A DNA stretch of 64,000 nt, taken from assembly GCA_019419545.1 (NCBI GenBank), contig DXZT01000016.1, positions 9,847 to 73,846 on the forward strand. The letters are read 5' to 3'. Below, in pieces: positions 46,568 through 55,055 of the stretch; positions within the stretch are counted from its first letter, which is position 1, and each line of letters begins with the position of its first letter. The notes beneath the pieces were generated by a model, which searched no databases, was not told the origin of the DNA, and saw only the letters and a list, made by a program, of their open reading frames with translations. The DNA is from Collinsella sp. (GTDB taxonomy: Bacteria; Actinomycetota; Coriobacteriia; Coriobacteriales; Coriobacteriaceae). Both the position numbers and the translations under genes were made by a program.

Positions 46568-46594
46568 AACTCCCCCCGCGGGGAAATTGGTGAC

Positions 46595-46620
46595 GCGGGT
46601 GTCGACGGCTCGAATCCACC
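46595..46620 (+). repeat. Inverted partial copy of tRNA-Arg variable/T-arm
   Basis: GCGGGTGTCGACGGCTCGAA continues to match the tRNA-Arg sequence with two differences, but on the opposite strand to the tRNA gene. Confidence 0.6.
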
Positions 46621-46674
46621 GACGGTCCCACAAACCAGAAACGGCGCCGCTCTCGCGACGCCGTCATAATCCTC

Positions 46675-46750
46675 TGGTGCCCCCGGGCGGATTCGAACCG
46701 TCGACACCCGCTTTAGGAGAGCGGTGCTCTATCCCCTGAGCTACGGAGGC
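46675..46750 (-). tRNA. tRNA-Arg (anticodon CCT)
   Basis: 76 bases including an encoded CCA. The acceptor GCCTCCG pairs with CGGGGGC, the anticodon stem-loop is CCGCT-CTCCTAA-AGCGG, and the T-arm has GGTTCGAATCC. A hairpin ACGGCG/CGCCGT followed by TTTCTGG at about 46645-46665 can end the transcript. Confidence 0.95.
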
Positions 46751-46831
46751 ATGTTGTACTAGTGTAGCAGATTTACGCCGTTGTAATACAGCGTATAGCC
46801 ACTCTTCGAAGTTGCGGTGGAACAGCCCTCC

Positions 46832-47030
46832 GGAAAGTGTGTCCCACTATCCAGGCAAATTCTGGGTCAAACTTTCCCAATGGGACCTCGCTGGAAACTG
46901 TGTCCCAGAATTTCGGCTCGAAACGGGACACGGTTTCCCAAACGACCCCGTTCCGGAAACTACATCCCGGAATCGGCGCTCGAACTGGGATGCACTTTCC
47001 CAATCGAGCCCCATGGGAAACTGCGTCCCA
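46832..47030. repeat. Array of seven alternating inverted GGAAACTGTGTCCCA elements
   Basis: Forward copies start at 46832, 46893, 46955 and 47016; reverse copies at 46863, 46925 and 46986. Spacing is 30-32 bases throughout and orientation alternates strictly. Intervening 15-17 base stretches differ. AGTTGCGGTGGAACAG precedes the array and resembles the inverted repeat at 50664. Confidence 0.85.
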
Positions 47031-47053
47031 CTTTGGGGGGCGCTCTTTAATGA

Positions 47054-47452
47054 CTAGTTACCTTTGTGGAAGAGGTTTTTGATAACGGAGGGGATGCTCT
47101 TGGCGCCCCTGGCCGTCACATCGATAAAGTCGGGCGAACGCACGAGCTTATCCTCGTCGACGTACTTGCGGACAGCACGAAGCGTCTCTTTGTCGTCGCG
47201 CGTCGAAAACGTAAAGTGACCGTTGTCCTTGGTGAAGATGGCAAAACGCGTGATCTTCTTGGTGCCGCGTAAAACCTCGGCGGCAATATAGTCGACCTCG
47301 TCCCACGGGATTTGAATATAATCCTCGGGATTGCGCTCGTTGTAATACTCGAACGCCTTATTGCCCACCATCACGTTACCGTGGCTGGTAAGCCCCATCA
47401 GGCAGGTTGCCGGCGTTGCCAGATCGACCGTGCTGTTCTGAGATTGCGCCAT
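47054..47452 (-). CDS. manO: DUF956 protein (ManO-like)
   Basis: 132 residues starting MAQSQNSTVDLATPATCLMG after GGAGGGCGAGG; a start 17 codons upstream is open. DUF956 proteins are encoded at the end of mannose-family PTS operons in Gram-positive bacteria and are thought to affect their regulation. Here it follows the IID gene by 120 bases on the same strand, as expected. Confidence 0.85.
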   Translation of the reverse strand: MAQSQNSTVDLATPATCLMGLTSHGNVMVGNKAFEYYNERNPEDYIQIPWDEVDYIAAEVLRGTKKITRFAIFTKDNGHFTFSTRDDKETLRAVRKYVDEDKLVRSPDFIDVTARGAKSIPSVIKNLFHKGN

Positions 47453-47572
47453 GCGCGCCTCGCCCTCCAAATAAAACAATCGGACCGCATCCAGTGTACC
47501 CACCGGGTGCGGTCCGTTTCAATGGCTCAAAAGCCCTTGCCTAGCAATTCTCGGTCTTAAGCCGAAGCGTGC

Positions 47573-48493
47573 TTACATGAAGCCGCAGAAGCGACCGATG
47601 ATGCCGACGGCGAAGAGAGCCAGGATGATGACGATCGGGCTGACCTTCTTCTTGAGGAGCTTGCAGACCAGCAGGGTCAGGCACACGGCGGCAAGGCCGG
47701 GGATGAGCTGATCGAGGTTGGCCTGAAGCGTGGTGACCTTCATCTGATCAAGGGCGGTAGCACCGACGGAGTTGTACATCGTCAGCGCTTCCTTGATACC
47801 CTCGGAACCGGAGGGCAGGCTAGCCCAGTCGATAAAGGCGCCAGCAGACTGCTTGACCGTGGAGACGATCGGGGTGAAGGAAATGGACACCCAGCGCTCG
47901 ACCAGGGCGCCGATGATGAACATACCCAGGATGGAAGCGCCCTCGGTGACCTTGCCCATCAGACCACCGGAGAGGTCCTTGGCGATGGAGGAGCCGACCT
48001 TGTAGCCAAACTCCTGCGTGTACCACAGGAAAGCGTAACGGATGATGTTCCACGCGAAGAAGAACAGCAGCGGACCGACGATGCTGCCGGACATGGCCAG
48101 GGAAGCGCCCAGAGCGCCCAGAATCGGGCGAAGGGTGAACCAGAAGACGGGGTCGCCGACGCCGGCGAGCGGGCCCATCATACCGACCTTGACGCCCTGA
48201 ATGGCGACGTCGTCAATCGGGGCACCGTTGGCGCGCTCCTCCTCGAGAGCGAGGGTAACGCCAATGACGGGGGCGGAAACATAGGGGTGGGTGTTATAGA
48301 ACTCCAGGTGGCGCTTAAGAGCGGCAATCTGGTCATCCTTGCTGGTGTAGAGCTTCTTGATCGCAGGGATCATTGCGAAGCACCAGCCGCCGTTCTGCAT
48401 ACGCTCGTAGTTCCACGAGCCCTGAAGGAACTGATGACGGAAGCAAACCTTCTTGCGGTCAGCCTTGGTGAGCTGAATCTTGTTCTCTGCCAT
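47573..48493 (-). CDS. manZ: PTS mannose-family IID component
   Basis: 306 residues. RHQFLQGSWNYERMQNGGWCFAMIPA and VKVGMMGPLAGVGDPVFWFTLRPI are characteristic of IID. With IIC it forms the membrane channel for mannose, glucose or related sugars. The ATG used lies 8 bases after GGGGAG; a GTG 3 codons earlier is also possible. Confidence 0.95.
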   Translation of the reverse strand: MAENKIQLTKADRKKVCFRHQFLQGSWNYERMQNGGWCFAMIPAIKKLYTSKDDQIAALKRHLEFYNTHPYVSAPVIGVTLALEEERANGAPIDDVAIQGVKVGMMGPLAGVGDPVFWFTLRPILGALGASLAMSGSIVGPLLFFFAWNIIRYAFLWYTQEFGYKVGSSIAKDLSGGLMGKVTEGASILGMFIIGALVERWVSISFTPIVSTVKQSAGAFIDWASLPSGSEGIKEALTMYNSVGATALDQMKVTTLQANLDQLIPGLAAVCLTLLVCKLLKKKVSPIVIILALFAVGIIGRFCGFM

Positions 48494-48509
48494 ATGTATC
48501 ACTCCCCTC

Positions 48510-49328
48510 CTACTCGTAATCGTTCAGAATGTCGCCGAGCGGGTCGCCGGAGCCACCGCCCATGCCGCCACCCTGCTTGGCCAGATCCTTAAGGCCAAGG
48601 TAGATGAGGGCAAGGGAGATGCCGATGAGACCAAGGGCGATCAGCGTGAGCTGAGGGATGGCAGCAAGGACAAAGCCGAGGACGAAGAACGGCCAGGTCT
48701 CCTTGGTGGCCATCATGTTGATGACCATGGCGTAACCGACGGAAGCGACCATGCCGCCGCCGACAGCCATGCCGCCGGACAGCCAGTCGGGCATAGCGTT
48801 AAGCGCGTTGGTAACGGCCTCGGCCGGGATGACGCACAGAAGCACTGCCGGGATGGCGATACGAAGGCCCTGCATGAGGATGGCAGCATACTGCCAGCGC
48901 TCGATGCCGGAGAAGTCGCCCTTCTCGGCGCAACCGTCCATGGCGTGAGCGATAGCGGTAGCAATGGTACGGCAGATCATGGTCAGGAACAGACCAGCGA
49001 CCGACAGCGGGACGGCGACGGCGATAGCGGTGGTAACGGCCTTGGCCGAATCGGTGGCGCCACCGTTGAGGGCGAGCACCATGATGATCGAAGAAGCGAC
49101 CGAGGCCAGAGCGGCGTCAGGCGCGACAGCGGCGCCGACGTTAGCCCAGCCAAGGGCCATCATCTGGAGCGAACCGCCCAGGAGGATGCCCTCCTGAAGG
49201 TGACCGGTTACGAGACCGATAAGCGTGCATGCCACGAGCGGCTGATGGAACTGGAACTCATCCAGAATGCCTTCCATACCGGCAAGCAACGCGACAATCG
49301 CAACAAGCAGAATAGTGATTGCAGACAT
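48510..49328 (-). CDS. manY: PTS mannose-family IIC component
   Basis: 272 residues, with the conserved N-terminal ALLAGMEGILDEFQFHQPLVACTLIGLVTG and the LQMMALGWANVGAAVAPDAALAS signature. It ends with a Gly-rich tail. Seventeen bases separate it from manZ and 18 from manX. Confidence 0.95.
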   Translation of the reverse strand: MSAITILLVAIVALLAGMEGILDEFQFHQPLVACTLIGLVTGHLQEGILLGGSLQMMALGWANVGAAVAPDAALASVASSIIMVLALNGGATDSAKAVTTAIAVAVPLSVAGLFLTMICRTIATAIAHAMDGCAEKGDFSGIERWQYAAILMQGLRIAIPAVLLCVIPAEAVTNALNAMPDWLSGGMAVGGGMVASVGYAMVINMMATKETWPFFVLGFVLAAIPQLTLIALGLIGISLALIYLGLKDLAKQGGGMGGGSGDPLGDILNDYE

Positions 49329-49346
49329 GTATCGGACCCTCCTTTA

Positions 49347-50336
49347 CTATGCTTGAGCGGCCAGTTCGGCCTTAGCTTTCTTCAACATGGCGTCGAGATC
49401 CTCGGAGGAATCCGAAGGAACCTTGCGGACCTCGAACTTGACGCCCTTGGCCTTGAGGGCCTCGAGAGTCTTGACGTCGTCATCGCCCATAGCGACGGCG
49501 TTGGTGACGACGACCTTGCCCTTGGAGTGAGCCATGGAACCGATGTTGACTTCCTTGATGTCGACGCCGGCCTCGATGGCCTTGAGCAGATCCTGCGGGT
49601 TCTCAAAGAGCAGCATGGCCTTGGTGTCACCAAAGCGCGTGTCCTTGACGACCTCGGCCATCTTCTTGATGGGCACGACGTTGGCATGGACTCCCGGAGG
49701 AGCAGCCTGCTCGATCATGGTCTTGCGGAGCTCGTCGTGAGCAACGCCGTCGGAAACCACGATGATGCGGTTGGGGTTGATCTGCTTGGTCCACGTGGTG
49801 GCCACCTGACCATGAAGCAGACGGGTGTCGATACGGACGTGGGCGATCTTGATGTGCCCATCGCCGATGACCGTTCCCGGAGGGATGGCGCCTGCAGGAG
49901 CAGCGGCGGCCGCAGCCGGCTTCTTCTCCTCGGGCTCCAGAGACTCGGGCTTGACACGCACGCCAGCCTTAGCCTCAGTCACGAGATGTTTTGCGATCGC
50001 ATGTGCAGTGTTCTTTGCGTCAAAGCGCTGCGAATATGCCTCGATGAGCATAGGCAGGTTGACACCGGTGACGATAGCCCAGGAATCGTGGCCCTCGATG
50101 AGCCCGCTGATCTGGTTGAACGGCGTGCCGCCCCACAGATCAACGAGGAAGAGCACCTGCTCCTGGTCTTCGAAGGAAGCGATTGCTTCCTCGACCTTGG
50201 CACGGAAGTCGTCGGGGCCCATGCTCGGCTCGAGCGAGACCACGGCAACAGACGGCTGATCGCCAAAGACCATCGAGCCCGTCTGCTTGATTCCAGCTGC
50301 CAAGTCCCCGTGGCTAGCAAGAACAATACTTACCAT
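49347..50336 (-). CDS. manX: PTS mannose-family IIAB component
   Basis: 329 residues. The IIA domain (MVSIVLASHGDLAAGIKQTG) carries the phospho-histidine near residue 9; an Ala/Pro linker joins a IIB domain with the second histidine in DTRLLHGQVATTW. AAGGAGG precedes the start; a GTG one codon earlier is possible. It is the first gene of the man operon. Confidence 0.96.
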   Translation of the reverse strand: MVSIVLASHGDLAAGIKQTGSMVFGDQPSVAVVSLEPSMGPDDFRAKVEEAIASFEDQEQVLFLVDLWGGTPFNQISGLIEGHDSWAIVTGVNLPMLIEAYSQRFDAKNTAHAIAKHLVTEAKAGVRVKPESLEPEEKKPAAAAAAPAGAIPPGTVIGDGHIKIAHVRIDTRLLHGQVATTWTKQINPNRIIVVSDGVAHDELRKTMIEQAAPPGVHANVVPIKKMAEVVKDTRFGDTKAMLLFENPQDLLKAIEAGVDIKEVNIGSMAHSKGKVVVTNAVAMGDDDVKTLEALKAKGVKFEVRKVPSDSSEDLDAMLKKAKAELAAQA

Positions 50337-50344
50337 CACATAAC

Positions 50345-50460
50345 CTCCTTTTTGTCTACGTATTTCCTACACGACATGAAAGGAGTATAGCTGTTTGGTT
50401 TGTGGAATTATAGCTAAATCCGCAAAAGGTTGGATTATTTGTTTAAACGTCTAGGTTTGT
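50345..50460 (-). promoter_or_regulatory. Probable manX promoter
   Basis: On the minus strand TATAAT (50407-50412) is a perfect -10 box about 70 bases before the start. The -35 position is poor, which would fit activation by a regulator. The rest of the gap up to 50660 shows no gene. Confidence 0.5.
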
Positions 50461-50663
50461 TACAAGTTGATTACGTTACTGCTTTTTGACTCATTACACG
50501 ACAAGGCGTCGCTCATCAAGCCATGCATTTTACAGATACAAGCAGGCTGTTCATTAATATCGATTTTAGGCAAGCGCGAATGCGCTTGTACTGCCGCTAT
50601 TTTGTTTAAACAGACATGGCTTGACTTTTTTCGTGACTTATGGTCTATGAAACCACTCAAAAT

Positions 50664-50730
50664 AGTTGCGGTGGAATAGTTCTTGTTTAAGAGCCAGAAG
50701 GCTGAATTTAGGAACTATTTCACCGCAACT
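50664..50730. repeat. 19-bp inverted repeat element
   Basis: AGTTGCGGTGGAATAGTTC pairs with GAACTATTTCACCGCAACT except for one G-T position, with a 29-base centre. It lies 11 bases from the hypA stop and may act as a terminator-like structure or a dispersed repeat. Confidence 0.75.
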
Positions 50731-50741
50731 TATAGGGAATC

Positions 50742-51170
50742 CTAGGCGATGTGGAGGGGGTTGGCGGCGTCGACGGCGTCGGGGACGTCGGAAGGGCCGT
50801 CGGGGACAGCGTCTGCCGGGTCCTCGTCGGGGGTCTCGATCTGCTTGATCATGACCTCCTGGCCCTGCAGCAGGTATGTCTCGCCGCTACCGCAATGGGG
50901 ACAGGTCTTGCCGTGCTCGACCGTCGCGTAGTCGCAGCCACACGCCTCGCAATGTGTCACGGCCTCGACGGACTCCACGATAAGCTCCGCGCCCTGCGCG
51001 ATAGGCTTTTTATCTGCTGCCCAGCGCCAAGCGTCGAGCAGCAAGTCGGGAACGACGCCCGAGACCTCGCCCAACAGCAACGTTACGTTCGAAACGCGAC
51101 GCACGCCATGAGCGCGCGCTACATTCTCGACATCGCGAATGATGTGATAGACGATTCCGAGCTCGTGCAT
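50742..51170 (-). CDS. hypA: HypA/HybF nickel-insertion protein
   Basis: 142 residues. It starts MHELGIVYHII, with the MHE nickel-binding N-terminus, and has a zinc finger CEACGCDYATVEHGKTCPHC. HypA delivers nickel to [NiFe] hydrogenase precursors. No hydrogenase or other hyp gene lies in the window; a Pro/Asp-rich C-terminal tail extends past the usual end. The 192 bases to the next gene hold nothing recognisable. Confidence 0.93.
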   Translation of the reverse strand: MHELGIVYHIIRDVENVARAHGVRRVSNVTLLLGEVSGVVPDLLLDAWRWAADKKPIAQGAELIVESVEAVTHCEACGCDYATVEHGKTCPHCGSGETYLLQGQEVMIKQIETPDEDPADAVPDGPSDVPDAVDAANPLHIA

Positions 51171-51362
51171 TTATTTCCTTCCGCCGTTCTACCGAACGGC
51201 GGTCGGCTTGACGCTGCGCGAGCCCCAGACGGGCGATCTGCCTTTCAATCGTCGGGCATGGGCAAAAGCCCTATGCCCTCCTCTTTCAAGGCACCTCGCC
51301 ACGCCTGGGACTCGCTCGCTGTCCAACCGCTCTCTACGCCGTTCTCCTGCTTGTTGCGTTTC

Positions 51363-54140
51363 TTACTTCTTCCCGAATTTGATTTTAATCGCACGCTTTA
51401 AAGCATACTTGCCCAGGCTTGGGAGCTTTTGCTCGTATTTGACCATCGTGGAGCACTCGGGGCGGTCGCGATCCAGATGGATGGCGTCGAACGCGCACTT
51501 GGTGGTGCACAGGCCGCAGCCGATGCACTTGTTGGGGTCGACGATCGAGGCACCGCAACCCAGGCAACGGGCGGTCTCGGCGCGCACCTGCTCTTCGGTA
51601 AAGGTCTCGACGTACTCGCTAAACGGCGCAGCCTTCTCGCGCTCGCGGTCCACGTGGGCAACCTCGCGGCTCGCGTTGTCGTAGCTCTCGAGCACAACGT
51701 CGTCGCGGTCGAGCGCGGTGTAGCGGCGCTGATTGCGGCCGATGGTGAGCGTGGAGCCCGGCTGCACAAAGCGATGGATGGACACCGCGGCCTCGTGGCC
51801 GGCGGCGATAGCGTCGATGGCAAAGCTGGGGCCAGTGTAGACGTCACCACCCACAAAGATGTCGGGTTCGGCGGTCTGGTAAGTCTGGGGATCGGCAAGG
51901 GCGCCCTGGCCGCGGCCGAGCTCCACCTTGGAGCCAGCCAGCAGGTCGCCCCACACAATGGACTGGCCAATCGACATGACGACACGGTCGGCATCGACAC
52001 GGCGCAGATCGTTCTCGTCGTACTCGGGCGCAAAACGGCCCTCGTCGTCAAAGACACGCGTGCAGCGCTTGAAGGTGATACCGCACACACGACCGGCCTC
52101 GTCCAGGTGAATCTCCTTGGGGCCCCAGCCGCAGCTGATGTGAGCGCCGTCCTCAACGGCCTCGCGACGTTCTTCCTCGCTGGCGGGCATCTGGACCTCG
52201 CTCTCCAGGCAGAACATCTCAACGTGCCCAGAGCCCAGACGGCAGGCGTTGCGGGCAACGTCGATGGCCACGTTGCCGCCGCCCACCACAATGGTGCGGC
52301 CGGACAGGGTATCGATCTTGCCGCTGTTAACCTCGCGAAGGAAGTCGACGGCCACGGTCACGTCCACGGCATCCTCGCCCGGAATACCGGCAAGGCGGCC
52401 GCCCTGGCAGCCGATGGCCACGTAAAAGGCCTTAAAGCCCTGCGCGCGCAGCTCGTCGAGCGTCACATCACGACCGACCTCCACGCCATAGCGGAACTCG
52501 GCACCCATCAGGCGAATGATCTCGACCTCGGCCTCAATGACGTCCTTCTGCAGCTTAAAGCTGGGAATGCCGTAGGTGAGCATGCCGCCCGGGCGCTCGT
52601 TTTTCTCGAAGACGACGGGCTTGTAGCCCTTCTCGGCCAGATAGAAAGCGCAGGACAGGCCGGCCGGACCGGCACCGATGATGGCGATCTTCTGATCAAA
52701 GCCGCCAGCGCGCGTCGGCGTCACCACGGGCGGGACGTAGCGGGTCGCGGCATCCAGATCGCGCTGGGCGATGAACTTCTTGACCTCGTCGATGGCCACG
52801 GCGGCGTCCACACGGCCGCGGGTGCAGGCGTCCTCGCAGCGGCGGTTGCACACACGGCCGCAGATAGCGGGCAGAGGGTTCTCGCGCTTAATGAGTGCCA
52901 GCGCCTCGTCATAGCGACCCTGAGCCGCGAGCTTCAAATAGCCCTGAACGGCAACGTGCGCGGGGCAGGCCGTCTTGCAGGGAGCGGTGCCGGACTCATG
53001 CGTCTCGATGCGGTTGTCGTTGCGGTAGTTGGGCGACCACTTGGTGTGGTCCCACTTGGTGGCATCGGGCAGCTCCTGGCGCGGATACTCGGGCACCTGT
53101 CCGCCGGCCTTTTTGCTGCAGAGCTTCTGGCCCAGCTTGGCGGCGCCGGCCGGACACACCTCGACGCAGCGACCGCAGGCCACGCACTTGTCCTTCTCGA
53201 CCTTAGCGACATAGGCCGAGCGCGACAGGTTGGGCGTGTTGAACAGCTGCGAGGTGCGCAGGGCGTAGCACACGTTGACGTTGCAGTTGCAGATGGCGAA
53301 GATCTTGTTCTCGCCGTCGATATTAGTGATCTGGTGCACAAAGCCGTTGTCCTCGGCCTGGCGCAAGATGTCGTAAACCTCGTCGCGGGTCACGTAATGG
53401 CCACGATCGGTCTCAACCACGTAGTCGGCCATATCGCCCACGGCGATGCACCAATCGGCCGGGTCGTCGGCGCAGCCCTCACCCATCACGCGACGGCTCG
53501 CGCGGCAGCTGCAGGTGCTGGCGGCATATTTGCCATCGTATTTGTCGAGCCAATGCTCGATATGCTCGATCGGCACCGAGGTGCTCGCGGCGTCGATGGC
53601 CTTCTCGACCGGAATGACGTGCATGCCGATGCCGGCGCCTCCGGGCGGCACCATCGGCGTGGCCTTGGACAGCGGTCCCTTGGACGCCTGCTCAAAGAAC
53701 TTGGCATAGACCGGGTGCTCCTCGAGCTGGCTCACGCGCATGTTGAGGAACTCGGCAGAACCCGGCACCAGCATGGGCAACACCCATTGCTTGGCGCGCT
53801 CGGGGTTTTCCCAGTTGTACTCGAGCAGACCCGTGTAGCTCATGTCGTCGAGCATCTTCTCGATATCGGCTTCGGGCATGCCGGTGAGCTTGACCATCTC
53901 GGGCAGCGTATAGGGACGGCGCATCTTCATCTTGCAGAGCACTTCGGCCTGCTCGTCGGTTGCGGCCTCGGCAAACGACCAGTACTCGTAGCCCAGCAGC
54001 TCGTCGCGATGCAGCAGACGGTTGGTGCAGTGCTCGCACAGCTTGACGATGGCCTCGCGCGGATGCTCCGGCAGCGGCGGCACGAACTCCGAACCGATGT
54101 CGGGCTCGGTGTAACTAATCCCCGGTCCGTTGAGAATCAT
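51363..54140 (-). CDS. Large FAD/[4Fe-4S] oxidoreductase (GltD-like)
   Basis: 925 residues from MILNGPGISYTEPDIG after AAGGGACAACC; a further 111 codons upstream are open but run through the operator region. An N-terminal domain (about 1-330) with helical and cysteine-rich parts (CSCRASRR, CNCNVNVCYA) leads to a ferredoxin pair CVACGRCVEVCP. A GltD-type fold follows: CKTACPAHV, CGRVCNRRCEDAC, FAD site IAIIGAGPAGLSCAFYLAEK and NAD(P) site IVVGGGNVAIDVA. A last ferredoxin CIGCGLCTTKCA ends it. Likely electron transfer between NAD(P)H and ferredoxin; the partner is unknown. Divergent from a TetR gene that probably controls it. Confidence 0.85.
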   Translation of the reverse strand: MILNGPGISYTEPDIGSEFVPPLPEHPREAIVKLCEHCTNRLLHRDELLGYEYWSFAEAATDEQAEVLCKMKMRRPYTLPEMVKLTGMPEADIEKMLDDMSYTGLLEYNWENPERAKQWVLPMLVPGSAEFLNMRVSQLEEHPVYAKFFEQASKGPLSKATPMVPPGGAGIGMHVIPVEKAIDAASTSVPIEHIEHWLDKYDGKYAASTCSCRASRRVMGEGCADDPADWCIAVGDMADYVVETDRGHYVTRDEVYDILRQAEDNGFVHQITNIDGENKIFAICNCNVNVCYALRTSQLFNTPNLSRSAYVAKVEKDKCVACGRCVEVCPAGAAKLGQKLCSKKAGGQVPEYPRQELPDATKWDHTKWSPNYRNDNRIETHESGTAPCKTACPAHVAVQGYLKLAAQGRYDEALALIKRENPLPAICGRVCNRRCEDACTRGRVDAAVAIDEVKKFIAQRDLDAATRYVPPVVTPTRAGGFDQKIAIIGAGPAGLSCAFYLAEKGYKPVVFEKNERPGGMLTYGIPSFKLQKDVIEAEVEIIRLMGAEFRYGVEVGRDVTLDELRAQGFKAFYVAIGCQGGRLAGIPGEDAVDVTVAVDFLREVNSGKIDTLSGRTIVVGGGNVAIDVARNACRLGSGHVEMFCLESEVQMPASEEERREAVEDGAHISCGWGPKEIHLDEAGRVCGITFKRCTRVFDDEGRFAPEYDENDLRRVDADRVVMSIGQSIVWGDLLAGSKVELGRGQGALADPQTYQTAEPDIFVGGDVYTGPSFAIDAIAAGHEAAVSIHRFVQPGSTLTIGRNQRRYTALDRDDVVLESYDNASREVAHVDREREKAAPFSEYVETFTEEQVRAETARCLGCGASIVDPNKCIGCGLCTTKCAFDAIHLDRDRPECSTMVKYEQKLPSLGKYALKRAIKIKFGKK

Positions 54141-54230
54141 GGTTGTCCCTTCTCTTGCCGCAGCCCGGCGGGACCGCAGCGCCCCTCTTTTTTTGCAGGC
54201 CTGACATGCCCCCATGCCGTTCACCCGCCA

Positions 54231-54275
54231 TTGTTGACATTGTGTCAAAAATAGTATTGACGAACCGTCAACAAT
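54231..54275. promoter_or_regulatory. Operator between oxidoreductase and TetR genes
   Basis: TTGACG-AAC-CGTCAA is a perfect palindrome at 54257-54271. A wider pair TTGTTGAC (54231-54238) and GTCAACAA overlaps it. A related CTGTTAGGCGAACGGTCAG follows. This is a good candidate TetR binding site for both divergent genes. Confidence 0.65.
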
Positions 54276-54329
54276 ATTCAAGACTGTTAGGCGAACGGTC
54301 AGGCAAAAGAGGATGAAAGGCGGCAAAAC

Positions 54330-54992
54330 ATGGGCAATAACACAGCAGGTACCTCTGTGGTCGATGCCGTCCCCGCATCCGATAGCGCGGCAAAGCGCCT
54401 GACGGGCGACGAACGCCGTCGCGAGATCCTCGATGCCGTGCGCACCGTAAGCTCCGAGCTGGGCGTGTCCCACCTATCGGTATCGGCCGTGACCAAGCGA
54501 GCCGGCTGCACGCGTTCATTGTTCTACCACTACTTCGCCGACATGGACGCCGCCGTCACCGCTGTTATGGACGAGGCGATCGACGACTTTATCTCCGAAC
54601 TCGAGCGGTGGAACGCCGACCGCACCGTCGGTGATATCGAGGGCGCGCTCGACACCGTCGCCCCGCTCTTTAAGCGCCTGGTCGCCAGCGGCCACGAGCT
54701 GCCGAGCACGCTTACCTCGAGCAGCGGCGCGCTCTACGGCGGCTTTTTGCACAACGTGGTCCAGCGCGTGGCGCAGTATATCTGCGACACCACCGTAGTG
54801 GATTTTGTCGCCCATCATGAGCTACGCATCGACCATGTCTACGAGACGTTCTACACCCTCATCATGGGCCTTTTGATGTATATCCGCACGCACCCCGATG
54901 TGCCCGACGAAACGGTCAAGGAAATCATCGCCTCGACACTCCACATCGAGGGCTATACCGCCAAGTATCCGGAGCGCAAGCCCCAGAACTGA
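54330..54992 (+). CDS. TetR-family regulator
   Basis: 220 residues. The N-terminal HTH is clear (RRREILDAVRTVSSELGVSHLSVSAVTKRAGCTRSLFYHYFADM). The C-terminal part is helical and presumably binds a ligand. It is divergent from the oxidoreductase, and a membrane-protein gene follows 63 bases downstream on its own strand. Confidence 0.92.
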   Translation: MGNNTAGTSVVDAVPASDSAAKRLTGDERRREILDAVRTVSSELGVSHLSVSAVTKRAGCTRSLFYHYFADMDAAVTAVMDEAIDDFISELERWNADRTVGDIEGALDTVAPLFKRLVASGHELPSTLTSSSGALYGGFLHNVVQRVAQYICDTTVVDFVAHHELRIDHVYETFYTLIMGLLMYIRTHPDVPDETVKEIIASTLHIEGYTAKYPERKPQN

Positions 54993-55055
54993 CGACATTT
55001 GGCCAAACTGCCCGCGATCAGAAGAGGGGCCGCGGGCGTGTGAAAGGAGAGCAGC

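Noticed and set aside
46540..46620. A second complete tRNA.
   Set aside because: Only the 3' part of tRNA-Arg is present; no acceptor 5' strand, D-arm or anticodon arm can be paired.
46832..47030. CRISPR array.
   Set aside because: Repeats alternate in orientation, are degenerate, have only 15-17 base gaps, and no cas genes are present.
50751..51401. A 216-codon plus-strand frame opposite hypA.
   Set aside because: HypA motifs on the minus strand are unambiguous; the plus frame has no recognisable protein features.
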